A DNA stretch of 64,000 bases from an uncultured Ruminococcus sp. (GCA_945868475.1 CAMBLM010000001.1:248001-312000); one strand, 5' to 3'; positions 26,100-35,248 are shown, counted from the stretch's first letter. Numbers and translations: made by a program. Notes: generated by a model not told the origin, from the letters alone.

Positions 26100-27377
26100 T
26101 TGAAGATCAGCTATAAACGCGAAAAAATAGCGGACGGGATCCATTTCAATTCTATCCGCAACCAAAGCCTTAAAACAAACAGTATTGTTGTGAACCTTAT
26201 ATCTCCGCTCTCCGAAGATACAGCCTCACTCAATGCCGCCGCATCATACATTCTTACCGATAGCAGCAAAGAATATCCATCACTTGTTGCAATTAATCAA
26301 AAACTTGACGAACTTTACGGCGCAGGACTTAAAGGTGCAGTTCTCCGTGCGGGCGATAATCAGTTCGTTTCGATAATAAGCTCCTGCATCAATGATCGTT
26401 TTGCTTTCGACAATGAAAAAGTAACAGAAGAACTTGCAAGAGTTACTCTCGGCTGTATTCTTGAACCCAATCTTGATGAAAACGGATTTTATGCACCCGA
26501 CTTTGCACTAAAAAAACAGGAACTTCTTGATGATATCGATGCGGTTATCAACGAAAAGCGTTCTTATGCTTTCCAGCGCGCAGGAAAGATCATCTACAGA
26601 GGTGAGCCTGCCGCAGTATCGGTAAAGGGCGAGCGTGAGAGTGCGGAAAAGATCACTGCCTCAACTTCGTATGAACAGTATAAAAAGCTCCTCAAAACCG
26701 CACAGATCGAAGTTTTCTTTGTCGGCGCAGATGAACCGAATGACATAAAGAGATCTATATGCGAAAGCTTTGCAAAGCTTGACCGTGACTACAGCGGCAA
26801 AGTTGAAACCAAACGTTCCGCTCTTAAAGCATCTCCCGAAGAGTTCACAGATGAACTGGAAGTTGCACAGTGCAAAATGGTTCTTGCGTTCAAATCCGAA
26901 AACGCTGACCGCTGTGCTGCAACGCTTATGAACGCAGTTTTCGGTGCAACTCCGTTCTCAAAGCTTTTCCTTAATGTTCGTGAAAAAATGAGCCTTTGCT
27001 ATTACTGCTCATCGAATTATAATGATATGAAGAGCGTTATGACCGTTGACAGCGGCGTTGAAAAAGCAAACATTGAAAAGGCAAAAGACGAGATAATCCA
27101 CCAGTTTGAGCTTATGCAGAAAGGCGATTTCGACGAAAAGGAAATCAATGAGGCAAGACTTTCTCTTATAAACAGTCTGCGCAGTGTAAATGACAGTGCG
27201 GCAAGTCTTGTAAGCTGGTATACATCGCAGATCTTTCTCGGCACGGAGCTTTCGCCCGAAGATGAGATAGAACTTCTTGAAAAGGTAACGAAAGAGGATA
27301 TCGTTAATGCTGCAAAGTCGTTCAAGCTTGACACGGTTTATGTCCTCAAGGGAAAGGAGAGTGCTGAAAATGAATAA
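26100..27377 (+). CDS. M16-family peptidase-like protein, YfmF type
   Basis: A 425-residue protein with the fold of pitrilysin-type peptidases but without an HXXEH zinc motif in its N-terminal half, so it is expected to be the non-catalytic partner. The C-terminal half retains the KMVLAFKS and PFSKLFLNVREKMSLCYYCSS region typical of M16 beta subunits. The TTG at 26100 is preferred because GGAG (26088-26091) is then 8 bases away; the GTG at 26091 lies inside the ribosome site. It overlaps the next gene by 8 bases, which codes for the likely catalytic partner. The two act as a pair in Firmicutes, probably in the cytoplasm. Confidence 0.83.
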   Translation: MKISYKREKIADGIHFNSIRNQSLKTNSIVVNLISPLSEDTASLNAAASYILTDSSKEYPSLVAINQKLDELYGAGLKGAVLRAGDNQFVSIISSCINDRFAFDNEKVTEELARVTLGCILEPNLDENGFYAPDFALKKQELLDDIDAVINEKRSYAFQRAGKIIYRGEPAAVSVKGERESAEKITASTSYEQYKKLLKTAQIEVFFVGADEPNDIKRSICESFAKLDRDYSGKVETKRSALKASPEEFTDELEVAQCKMVLAFKSENADRCAATLMNAVFGATPFSKLFLNVREKMSLCYYCSSNYNDMKSVMTVDSGVEKANIEKAKDEIIHQFELMQKGDFDEKEINEARLSLINSLRSVNDSAASLVSWYTSQIFLGTELSPEDEIELLEKVTKEDIVNAAKSFKLDTVYVLKGKESAENE

Positions 27378-28662
27378 GGAAGTCATCAAAAACGCCCGTA
27401 CAGGTGAGGAATATACTCTTATCAAGCACCCAACGGGACTTGATATCTATGTTTGGAAAATGGACAATTTCAGCACGACCCACGCGCTTTTCGGAACAAA
27501 ATACGGCTCTATCAACACGAAATTCAAGACAAAGAATGATCCTGATTTTATAACTGTTCCGAACGGTATTGCACATTATCTCGAACACAAGCTTTTCGAG
27601 AATGAGGACTGCGATGTTTTCAGCCTTTATGCGAAAACGGGTGCATCTGCAAACGCATATACCTCGTTTGACAGAACCTGCTACCTATTTACAACGACAA
27701 ACAATGTTTATGAGTCACTTGAAATACTGCTCAACTTCGTGCAGTCGCCTTATTTCACCGAGGAAACCGTCCGCAAGGAGCAGGGCATCATTGGTCAGGA
27801 AATAAGAATGTACGATGATAACGCAGGCTGGAGAGTTTTCTTCAATATGCTTCAGGGAATGTATCATAATCACCCTGTAAAGATCGACATTGCCGGAACG
27901 GTCGAGAGCATCGCGCAGATAAATGCCGATCTGCTTTACAAGTGCTATTATACTTTCTACAACCTCAACAATATGGTGCTTTCGATAGCAGGAAATGTTG
28001 ACGTTGACAAGGTTCTTGAAGTTTGCGACAAGTGCCTTAAACAGAATGAAAATATCGAGCTTGAAACTGCATTTGAGGACGAACCCGACAGCGTATGTGA
28101 AAAGGAAGTCGTTCAGAAGCTTGAAATTGCGATGCCTATGTTCAATATTGGTTTCAAGGCAAAGCCTGAAAGTGGTCTTGCTGCACTCAAAGCAGAGATT
28201 GAAACAAACTTTGTTCTTTCACTCATTGCAAACGAAAGCTCGGAGTTCTATAAAAAACTTTATGACGAGGGCATAATCAATTCGACATTCTACAGTGAAG
28301 TATTCTGCGGCGACGGATATTTCTGCTCGATCTTCGGCGGCGAGGCTCGTGACCCGCGTCTTGTCCGCGATAAGATCGTTGAAGAGGTTGAGCGCTGCAA
28401 GCGCGAGGGACTTGACGAAAAGCGTTTCGGTACTATCAAAAAAGCATACTATGGTTCACTTATCAAGGGACTGGACAATGCTGAAAATCTTGCAACGATA
28501 ATGCTCAACAACGGCATGGAGGGACTTTCCGCATTCGACAGAATTGAAACTGTTGCAAACTGCACATTTGAGGATGTTACAAAACGTCTTATGACGCAGT
28601 TCAACACGGAAAATGTTACTCTGTCGATAATTGACCCCGTAAACGGCAGGGAGGATAAGTAA
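27370..28662 (+). CDS. M16-family zinc peptidase, YfmH type
   Basis: A 430-residue pitrilysin-family peptidase. The inverted zinc motif HYLEH (HXXEH) is in PNGIAHYLEHKLFEN near residue 72, and the downstream glutamate region KEQGIIGQEIRMYDDN is intact, so it should be active. GGAGAG lies before ATG 27370, which overlaps the previous gene. Its substrate is not known; processing of small peptides is a family property. lgt begins at the stop codon, so the genes are coupled. Confidence 0.87.
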   Translation: MNKEVIKNARTGEEYTLIKHPTGLDIYVWKMDNFSTTHALFGTKYGSINTKFKTKNDPDFITVPNGIAHYLEHKLFENEDCDVFSLYAKTGASANAYTSFDRTCYLFTTTNNVYESLEILLNFVQSPYFTEETVRKEQGIIGQEIRMYDDNAGWRVFFNMLQGMYHNHPVKIDIAGTVESIAQINADLLYKCYYTFYNLNNMVLSIAGNVDVDKVLEVCDKCLKQNENIELETAFEDEPDSVCEKEVVQKLEIAMPMFNIGFKAKPESGLAALKAEIETNFVLSLIANESSEFYKKLYDEGIINSTFYSEVFCGDGYFCSIFGGEARDPRLVRDKIVEEVERCKREGLDEKRFGTIKKAYYGSLIKGLDNAENLATIMLNNGMEGLSAFDRIETVANCTFEDVTKRLMTQFNTENVTLSIIDPVNGREDK

Positions 28663-29714
28663 TGACTAACGCAGAGTGGAATACTCTTTCATTTCCAAAG
28701 CTTGGCATTGATATTCCTGTTTACAGCACTGCATTCACAGTTTTCGGTATTGAAGTAAAGTGGTACGGAATAATGATCGGACTGGGTCTTTTGCTTGCGG
28801 TGGTCTATTGTTTCAGACGAATGAAAGATGCAGGCATTGATTCCGACAAAGCAACGGATGCAGTTTTCGGCGGATTTATCGGTGCAATAATCGGTGCTCG
28901 TCTTTACTATGTTTTTATGATGTGGGACGAGTACAAAGGTGATATCAAGGCGATCCTTTCGGTGAGGGACGGAGGGCTTGCTATTTACGGCGGACTTATC
29001 GGTGCGCTTCTTGTCGGATTGATAATTGCAAAAATAAAGAAGGTCAAGCTTCTTCCGCTGCTTGACCTTGCAGGTATAGGATTTCTCATTGGTCAGACAT
29101 TCGGACGCTGGGGAAACTTCTTCAATCACGAATGTTTCGGAAGCAATACAACGCTTCCGTGGGGAATGACAAGCCCGAGAATTGCTGCGGCTCTCAAAGC
29201 CAACGCAGACAGCATCTACAGCTCGACTGGCGTAACGGTTGACCCGACTATGCCTGTTCACCCATGCTTTTTATATGAATCATTGTGGTGTCTTATCGGT
29301 TTTCTGATACTTCATTTTTATTACAAACACAGAAAATTTGACGGTGAAATTTTCGCAATGTATGTTTTCTGGTATGGACTTGGAAGATTCTTTATCGAAG
29401 GTCTGCGCACAGACAGCCTTATGGTCGGACATCTGAGAATTTCCCAGTTTGTTGCGGCTGTAAGCGTAATTGCGTCAATAATCGTCATAATTGCTGCGCG
29501 TTCAAAGATAAAACAGAACGGCGGCTGCACTTTGTATAAGGATACTGAAGAATCAAAGGCTATCCTTGCCGAAGCAGAGCGCAGAAATGCCGAATATGAT
29601 AAAAAACGTGCCGAAAAGAAACACAAAAAAGAATCATCTGAGGAAAAACTTGACCCTAAAGACAGATTGACTGATGATGAAACGGAGGATAATGAAAATG
29701 GCAAAGATAATTGA
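28662..29714 (+). CDS. lgt: Prolipoprotein diacylglyceryl transferase
   Basis: Membrane enzyme that transfers diacylglycerol from phosphatidylglycerol to the lipobox cysteine of prelipoproteins. Several hydrophobic segments and the Lgt signature GRWGNFFNHECFG near residue 148 are present, with catalytic Arg and Asn residues in it. The C-terminus is extended by a charged Lys-Glu rich tail of about 60 residues (beyond residue 285), larger than usual. The ATG overlaps the previous stop. The GH74-like lipoprotein in this window is a possible client. Confidence 0.93.
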   Translation: MTNAEWNTLSFPKLGIDIPVYSTAFTVFGIEVKWYGIMIGLGLLLAVVYCFRRMKDAGIDSDKATDAVFGGFIGAIIGARLYYVFMMWDEYKGDIKAILSVRDGGLAIYGGLIGALLVGLIIAKIKKVKLLPLLDLAGIGFLIGQTFGRWGNFFNHECFGSNTTLPWGMTSPRIAAALKANADSIYSSTGVTVDPTMPVHPCFLYESLWCLIGFLILHFYYKHRKFDGEIFAMYVFWYGLGRFFIEGLRTDSLMVGHLRISQFVAAVSVIASIIVIIAARSKIKQNGGCTLYKDTEESKAILAEAERRNAEYDKKRAEKKHKKESSEEKLDPKDRLTDDETEDNENGKDN

Positions 29715-30552
29715 CGGAAAGGCAATTTCCGCAGCAGTAAAGGAACAGGTCAGAGTTGAAACCGAACAGCTCAAAGATAAGGGCATAAGCGTTGGACTGG
29801 CAGTTGTTATCGTTGGCAACAATCCTGCTTCAAGAGTATATGTAAACAACAAGAAGAAAGCCTGTGAGGTAGTAGGTTTTGAATCATTCGAGTACGCTCT
29901 TCCCGAAGAAACAACGCAGGAAGAACTCATCGATCTTGTAAAGAAACTCAACGCCGATGAAAAGGTAAACGGAATACTTGTTCAGCTTCCTCTTCCGAAG
30001 CACATTGACGAAACGGCTGTGATAAACACCATCGTTCCCGAAAAGGATGTTGATGCATTTCATCCTGAAAATGTCGGACATATTATGATCGGCGACTATA
30101 AGTTTCTGCCGTGTACACCTGCCGGCGTTATTGAAATGCTCGATCAGAGCGGCATATCCGTTGACGGAAAGAACTGTGTCGTTATCGGCAGAAGCAATAT
30201 TGTCGGCAAGCCAATGTCGATGCTTCTTTTGAAGAAAAACGGAACAGTTACTATCTGTCATTCGCATACAAAGAACCTTGCTGAGATATGCAGAACTGCT
30301 GATATTCTCGTTGCGGCTGTAGGAAAGGCAAACTTTGTTACAGCTGATATGATAAAAGAGGGCGCAGTTGTTATCGATGTAGGTATGAATAGACTTGACA
30401 ACGGCAAGCTCTGCGGCGACGTTGATTATAATGACTGCTTCGATAAGGCAGGCTACATAACTCCTGTCCCCGGCGGTGTTGGACCAATGACAATTGCAAT
30501 GCTTATGAAAAACACGCTCACTTCCGCAAAAAAGAAAAACGGCATTGAATAA
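29698..30552 (+). CDS. folD: Bifunctional methylenetetrahydrofolate dehydrogenase / cyclohydrolase
   Basis: Interconverts 5,10-methylene-THF and 10-formyl-THF with NADP. The catalytic Lys-rich NNKKKACE region near residue 46 and the signature GILVQLPLPKH near 98 are present. The dinucleotide-binding GRSNIVGKPMS motif lies near 164. The ATG at 29698 is chosen because GGAGG is 9 bases upstream; the start lies inside the end of lgt, an overlap of 17 bases. Its length of 284 residues is normal. Confidence 0.95.
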   Translation: MAKIIDGKAISAAVKEQVRVETEQLKDKGISVGLAVVIVGNNPASRVYVNNKKKACEVVGFESFEYALPEETTQEELIDLVKKLNADEKVNGILVQLPLPKHIDETAVINTIVPEKDVDAFHPENVGHIMIGDYKFLPCTPAGVIEMLDQSGISVDGKNCVVIGRSNIVGKPMSMLLLKKNGTVTICHSHTKNLAEICRTADILVAAVGKANFVTADMIKEGAVVIDVGMNRLDNGKLCGDVDYNDCFDKAGYITPVPGGVGPMTIAMLMKNTLTSAKKKNGIE

Positions 30553-30560
30553 AAGAACAA

Positions 30561-30596
30561 CTCCCTTGGCAAAATATTGTCAAGGGAGGATTTTTT
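30561..30596 (+). terminator. Terminator-like hairpin that contains the PBP ribosome binding site
   Basis: CTCCCTTGGCAA (30561-30572) pairs with TTGTCAAGGGAG (30577-30588) with one G-U, loop AATA. A GA and a run of six T residues follow, and the ATG of the penicillin-binding protein starts right after. The ribosome site AAGGGAGG lies in the 3' arm of the stem, so folding would hide it. Confidence 0.75.
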
Positions 30597-32189
30597 ATGC
30601 CAAAAAAAATTACAGCGGTGAATTATGCCGCTTTTTTTACAGCTTTGCTTCTTATTGTAAGAATTGCAGTCATAGATAATGATACCCAGGTTCTTGAAGC
30701 GGCATCAGGCAGAGGGAGATATGCTCTTTCGGATAAGTGTGAATACGCATCGATATATGACAGAAACGGTCAAAGACTGAACAATCGAAGCGTTGAGTAT
30801 ATTGCTGTTCTTGACCCTCATAATGCTGATTCACTGAATGCGGCAAAGTATGCTTGCGACCCAACTGCATTTCATAACGGAATGTCCGGAAATCTTCCTT
30901 TTTTCTGCAAAGTGAATTCGGAAAATATACAAAACGTTGTTGTTTTTCGCAGATATATTCGGACGGAAAGCTCACAGCCTGCGCGGCATTTGGTAGGCTA
31001 CACCTCGGACGGAAAGGGAGTTTGCGGTATTGAACTTGCATATGATGATTTTCTTCGGGAGAATTATACAGAAAACCGAGCTGTATTCAGCGTTGATGCA
31101 ATGGGTTCTGTTCTTGAGGGAATGGTTTCCGAGAAAACTATCCCAAAAGAAATGGAGAGCGGAGTTATAACAACGCTTGACATCGATATACAGACAATTA
31201 CCGAAAATGCTTTCCGAAAATCGGGATATAAAAAAGGGGCAGCAGTGGTTATGGACATAAAAAGCGGAGATATCCTTGCATGTGCAAGTTTTCCTGAATT
31301 TGATCCGCAAGATCTTGCTGCAAGTCTTGAAAATGAGGATTCACCGTTCATAAATCGGGCATTTTCAGCATATAGTATTGGCTCAATCTTCAAGCTTGTG
31401 ACAGCTTCGGCTGCGCTTGAATCGGGAATAAGCGAGGATTTTTCCTATATCTGCGACGGCTCAATAGACATTGACGGTCAGGTCTTTAACTGTCATAAAT
31501 GGGGCGGGCACGGCGAAATTTCAATGGAAGAAGCGATGGTAAGCTCCTGCAATCCTTATTTTATCGCACTTAGTGAAACATTGTCACCGGAAATTCTTCA
31601 CGATACAGCAGAGAAGCTTGGATTCGGTGAAGGAATTGAATTTGCCGATGGAATATATTCTCAAAGCGGATATCTTCCATCGGAATGTGAACTTTCTGTC
31701 AAGGCGGAAAAGGGTAATTTTTCGTTCGGACAAGGAAAACTAACTGCAACTCCGATCCAGATATGCAGACTTACTTGTGCAATAGCTAATAATGGAATTA
31801 TGCCGCAGACAAGGCTTATAAGCGGACTTCGTGACGAAAAAGGCATTGAAACAACTGTCAATTTAACAAAAAGCGAGCGTGTAATTTCCTGCCTTACTGC
31901 GCAAAAGCTGAAAAGATATATGAAAGGTGTAGTAAATGCTTCAAATTCATTTTCACATTCGGAGCTGATAAGCTGTGCAGGCAAAACTTCGACCGCGCAG
32001 ACGGGGAGATACAATGCTGACGGAAAAGAGATAATGAACTGCTGGTTTACGGGCTATTTTCCATCCGATTCGCCGCAGTATGCCGTAACGATACTCGTTG
32101 AGGGGGGCATTTCCGGAAACGTTAGCTGCGGCGGTATATTTAAAGAAACCGCAGAGAATATATGCAATTTAAAAAGCCGACAGAACTGA
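30597..32189 (+). CDS. Class B penicillin-binding protein (PBP2/PbpA-like transpeptidase)
   Basis: Membrane-anchored peptidoglycan transpeptidase of 530 residues. One N-terminal membrane segment (about 6-24) precedes a short dimerisation domain and a transpeptidase domain. SXXK is SIFK (in YSIGSIFKLVT near residue 264), SXN is SCN near 317, and the third motif is KTS rather than KTG (AGKTSTAQT near 462). The fold resembles SpoVD/FtsI/PbpA proteins; the size is closer to PbpA. The cell-division or sporulation role is not decided by sequence. A bidirectional hairpin follows. Confidence 0.85.
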   Translation: MPKKITAVNYAAFFTALLLIVRIAVIDNDTQVLEAASGRGRYALSDKCEYASIYDRNGQRLNNRSVEYIAVLDPHNADSLNAAKYACDPTAFHNGMSGNLPFFCKVNSENIQNVVVFRRYIRTESSQPARHLVGYTSDGKGVCGIELAYDDFLRENYTENRAVFSVDAMGSVLEGMVSEKTIPKEMESGVITTLDIDIQTITENAFRKSGYKKGAAVVMDIKSGDILACASFPEFDPQDLAASLENEDSPFINRAFSAYSIGSIFKLVTASAALESGISEDFSYICDGSIDIDGQVFNCHKWGGHGEISMEEAMVSSCNPYFIALSETLSPEILHDTAEKLGFGEGIEFADGIYSQSGYLPSECELSVKAEKGNFSFGQGKLTATPIQICRLTCAIANNGIMPQTRLISGLRDEKGIETTVNLTKSERVISCLTAQKLKRYMKGVVNASNSFSHSELISCAGKTSTAQTGRYNADGKEIMNCWFTGYFPSDSPQYAVTILVEGGISGNVSCGGIFKETAENICNLKSRQN

Positions 32190-32203
32190 ATCTGTCGGCT
32201 TTT
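32172..32203. terminator. Bidirectional hairpin terminator between the PBP gene and the minus-strand small gene
   Basis: AAAAGCCGACAGA (32172-32184) and TCTGTCGGCTTTT (32191-32203) form a perfect 13-base stem. The T run lies in the stem arms on both strands, so it can stop both convergent transcripts. Confidence 0.8.
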
Positions 32204-32218
32204 GAAGTTATGTATAGA

Positions 32219-32428
32219 TCAATCTTCGTCAAAGTTGCCGGGAATATTAAGCTGCTTTACAGGGATTCTTTTAAGAGGAGAATATTGATACTTTGCGCAT
32301 GAAGATGATCCGTCAACAAGACCGCGCTTTTCACAGAGGACCTTTCCGCCGTCCTTTGCTCTTGTGCCGTATGTACAATATTCGCAGCGGGGAGGAATAT
32401 TGTTACCGAAGTATTTCTTTTTTGCCAT
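32219..32428 (-). CDS. Small cysteine-rich protein of unknown function
   Basis: A 69-residue basic protein that starts MAKKKYFGNNIPPRCEYC and ends with an acidic tail. Four cysteines, CEYC, a single C near residue 32 and one near residue 44, suggest a small zinc-binding fold, but the spacing matches no family I can name. An AAAGGA lies 11 bases before the ATG. No promoter was recognised; it may be read from the minus-strand ylbJ transcript that precedes it. I do not assign a function. Confidence 0.65.
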   Translation of the reverse strand: MAKKKYFGNNIPPRCEYCTYGTRAKDGGKVLCEKRGLVDGSSSCAKYQYSPLKRIPVKQLNIPGNFDED

Positions 32429-32482
32429 TGAGAATCATTTCCTTTCGAGAGTTCTGAATGCATTTCAATTATTTTTATTATA

Positions 32483-33568
32483 TCATATTTTTTTATTTTT
32501 TTCTATAAAATTTTTTGATAATAATAAAATTGTCATAATTAACAAAAATAGACTTGGAATTGGTGAGTTTTGCCGAACTGTTTCTCCGTTCAAAGCTGAA
32601 ACTTGTATATAATTTGAAATATTAAATACTATTATTAATATTTTACAACAAAAATATGACAAAATCATTGTTACAATACGACTTATCAAGAAATTATAGG
32701 TAGACAATTTGCCATCAATGATACCCTCAACCTGAAATATAACACAAAAACCGCCAAAAGATAACATTGCGGTCACAACGGGCAGAAGAGAAATATCGGG
32801 TGGTAAAGCGGAAATGTTGCTTATTTCAAGTATTGAGCGAAGCAATATTCTGCATATTTCAGGCGAAATATTTGTTATCGATGAAATTATCCGTGAAAAA
32901 AATCCAATTGATCCCGATGCATCAAGCACGGCTAAAAATGATGCAAAAAACACGATAGCCGCACATATTTTGGCTATGCCTATTCCTCCTGAATTTACCG
33001 ATGAAAGAAAGTCATTTAGTTTGAAATCAAGCCGCCGTCCAACAGTATCCTTTCTGGGGAGAGGTGAACGCAGACCGTACAAAAACATTGTCGTCATATT
33101 TGCAATAAATACGCTTGCAAAGATCACCATTCCGACAGAGGTACTGTTATATATCTTCACTCCAGCCGCTCCGATGAAAAAAGCAGGACCGCCCATATAG
33201 CAGAAGCCGAGCATTTTTTCAGCTGTACTTTTATCGATGTTTCCGCTTTCATATAAATTTATAATGAGCTTTGCGCCGACAGGATAACCTCCGACGGAAC
33301 TTATGAGAAAAATTGAGAACAAGTCAGCTCTAACGCGGAAAACATATCTTGAAATCGGCGAAAACGGTATGCTTAATTTATAGTAAAGTCCCGAGGAAAT
33401 AATTATTCCCGAGGCGATCATAAAAGGAAAAAGCGATGGAATGATAACATTCACGCAGACCTTTATCGATGATATAACGCCCTCGGCAACCGCTTTATTG
33501 AAATACAGCAAAGCCGCCGAGTATGCAATAATGGCAGCGGCGATAACTATTCCGGATATTTTTTTCAT
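32483..33568 (-). CDS. ylbJ: Sporulation integral membrane protein YlbJ
   Basis: A polytopic membrane protein of 361 residues, related to the nucleoside-transporter gate family. The N-terminal hydrophobic segment starts KKISGIVIAAAIIAYSAALLYF-like, and the block SVGGYPVGAKLI near residue 88 with FCYMGGPAFFIG are YlbJ hallmarks. It is needed for spore maturation in Bacillus under sigma-E control. ATG 33568 is chosen because AAAGGA is 9 bases away. The sporulation pair yqfC-yqfD lies divergently, sharing the 107-base intergenic region. Confidence 0.9.
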   Translation of the reverse strand: MKKISGIVIAAAIIAYSAALLYFNKAVAEGVISSIKVCVNVIIPSLFPFMIASGIIISSGLYYKLSIPFSPISRYVFRVRADLFSIFLISSVGGYPVGAKLIINLYESGNIDKSTAEKMLGFCYMGGPAFFIGAAGVKIYNSTSVGMVIFASVFIANMTTMFLYGLRSPLPRKDTVGRRLDFKLNDFLSSVNSGGIGIAKICAAIVFFASFLAVLDASGSIGFFSRIISSITNISPEICRILLRSILEISNISALPPDISLLPVVTAMLSFGGFCVIFQVEGIIDGKLSTYNFLISRIVTMILSYFCCKILIIVFNISNYIQVSALNGETVRQNSPIPSLFLLIMTILLLSKNFIEKNKKI

Positions 33569-33675
33569 CTTCACAAATCCTTTCACTGTTTTTGGAAAAC
33601 TGTTCCGTTAAAAAGTATATGTGCGTTTTTTAGTTAATATAATTTATAAAGACAAGTGATTCGGAGGAATGTGCA

Positions 33676-33945
33676 GTGCTTGTAAGAGCAAAAAAAATGT
33701 ACAGTTTGCTTACGGCAAAATTTATTAAAAAGCGGCTTTACCTTAATACATATATGAATCTCACCGATAATACTCATCTTGAAATTGAAAATTGCAAGCG
33801 GATAATCGAACTGAACGATGTTTATGTTCGGTTGAAAACATCAACGGTAACGCTTCAGGTATGGGGCGAGGACTTGAAAATATCCGATTATAATACCGCA
33901 GGAGTAGTCATTGACGGTAAAATTTCTTCGATAGAATTTGAATAA
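33676..33945 (+). CDS. yqfC: Sporulation protein YqfC (YabP/YqfC family)
   Basis: An 89-residue protein with the conserved block CKRIIELNDVYVRLKTSTVTLQVWGEDLKI in the middle, matching YqfC. In Bacillus it is transcribed by sigma-E together with yqfD and is needed for the spore envelope. The start is GTG with GGAGG 9 bases upstream. yqfD starts 35 bases after the stop with a special leader (see the following entry). Confidence 0.9.
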   Translation: MLVRAKKMYSLLTAKFIKKRLYLNTYMNLTDNTHLEIENCKRIIELNDVYVRLKTSTVTLQVWGEDLKISDYNTAGVVIDGKISSIEFE

Positions 33946-33947
33946 GA

Positions 33948-33983
33948 GGGGAGGACTGCGCTTTTTCGGCGCATATTCTTATG
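33948..33983 (+). promoter_or_regulatory. Ribosome binding site of yqfD bridged to the start codon by a hairpin
   Basis: GGGGAGG (33948-33954) is 26 bases from the ATG at 33981, too far for normal initiation. Between them TGCGC (33957-33961), loop TTTTTCG, and GCGCA (33969-33973) form a perfect 5-base stem. Removing the hairpin leaves about 9 bases, the normal spacing. No in-frame start codon was found closer to the site. Confidence 0.5.
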
Positions 33984-35159
33984 AGAAAAAGCTTATTTGG
34001 GAGTGTTTATTTCAAACTTTTTTCGGCGGATTGCGGTGACATTGTAAACAAGCTTCGTGCAACGGGTTTTGCTGTAAAGAATATAAGTATTGAGAACGGT
34101 AAGTTCGTCACGGGAACTGTTGATTGGTACGATCTTGATGAACTTAAAGCATTTGCCGAGGATAACAAAGCACAGTTTGAGCAGCTTGACAGGAAGGGCG
34201 TTGCATTTACGATTCAGAAGTACAAAAAAAGACTGGGTTTGGCAGCAGGCTTGCTGGCGGCTCTGATGCTTGTTTTTTTCTTGTCAAATACAGTGTTGAG
34301 AATTGAAGTTTATGGCAATGAAAGCGTTTCGGACGAGCGTGTAAAAAGTATACTTGCCGATTATGGGATAAAAATAGGCGCATTTATCCCATCACTTGAC
34401 CTACGCGATTCGGAGCAGAGGATAATCACCGCTTTCGATTCATTCAGTTGGATAGGGATACGCTCATCAGGGTGCAGAATACTTGTTGATATAAGCGAAC
34501 TTACGGAAAAACCCGAGATGATACCGATATCAACACCTTGCAATGTTGTCGCCGCCTGCGATGCCCAGATCGTTGACATACGAAACGTTCACCTCGGTAT
34601 GCTCGTTCCAATGCTTTATGACGGCGTTAGGAAAGGTGATATCCTCATTAGCGGAACTATAGACGGAAAGCTTGACCATGATTATTTTGTACACGCGATG
34701 GGAGAAATAATCGGCAGATATGACCGCGAAGTTACGTTTGAACAGCCATATTCCGACAGTGTTTTAAACTATGGTTCGGAGAAAACGAAAAAATCACTTT
34801 ATTTCTTCGGGCTGAGGATACCTTTATATTTAAACAAAGAAGAAAAGTTTGAATATGAGTACAGTGAAGAAATAAAGTATGCTCAATTTTTAGGTCTGGA
34901 GCTGCCTGTCGGGATCGTTGAAGCAGAAATAACGCCATACACTGTCGATGAGATAGAATATTCGCCCGAGCAGGCAAAGATCATACTTGAAAGCAAGATA
35001 GCGGTTTACGAGAAAAATTTTCTTGAAGATAAGGATATAATTGTTGTAGGCAAACAGGTCGAATTTTCCGGAAACAATGATAAATTAGTCGCAACGGTAA
35101 AATACTGTCTTGAAAGCGACATTGGTGTTACGCAGGAGATACTTGCCAAAAAATATTAA
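33981..35159 (+). CDS. yqfD: Sporulation protein YqfD
   Basis: A 392-residue membrane protein with one hydrophobic segment near residues 77-97 and the FtsQ/POTRA-like block that follows (NTVLRIEVYGNESVSDERVKSIL), which I recognise as YqfD. In Bacillus it is a sigma-E protein that takes part in spore maturation. The large C-terminal region faces the intermembrane space or mother-cell side by inference. Its ATG is placed by the start of the family-like N-terminus (LFGSVYFKLF). It follows yqfC in the usual order. Confidence 0.9.
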   Translation: MRKSLFGSVYFKLFSADCGDIVNKLRATGFAVKNISIENGKFVTGTVDWYDLDELKAFAEDNKAQFEQLDRKGVAFTIQKYKKRLGLAAGLLAALMLVFFLSNTVLRIEVYGNESVSDERVKSILADYGIKIGAFIPSLDLRDSEQRIITAFDSFSWIGIRSSGCRILVDISELTEKPEMIPISTPCNVVAACDAQIVDIRNVHLGMLVPMLYDGVRKGDILISGTIDGKLDHDYFVHAMGEIIGRYDREVTFEQPYSDSVLNYGSEKTKKSLYFFGLRIPLYLNKEEKFEYEYSEEIKYAQFLGLELPVGIVEAEITPYTVDEIEYSPEQAKIILESKIAVYEKNFLEDKDIIVVGKQVEFSGNNDKLVATVKYCLESDIGVTQEILAKKY

Positions 35160-35209
35160 AGAATATTTTTATTGATTTATGTAAATTTGGTTAATTTGCA
35201 AGAAATATA

Positions 35210-35238
35210 TTGACATTTAACTTTAAGTGCTGTATAAT
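35210..35238 (+). promoter_or_regulatory. Consensus sigma-A promoter of the GH74-like gene
   Basis: TTGACA (35210-35215), exactly 17 bases, TATAAT (35233-35238). A perfect consensus promoter, as if its basal activity is strong and regulation occurs by repression. Confidence 0.88.
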
Positions 35239-35248
35239 CATTATAACT

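Noticed and set aside
26100-27377. YfmF-like peptidase without the HXXEH motif considered a broken gene.
   Set aside because: The frame is intact, overlaps the active partner gene by 8 bases and keeps the M16 C-terminal block. A non-catalytic partner subunit is normal in this family.
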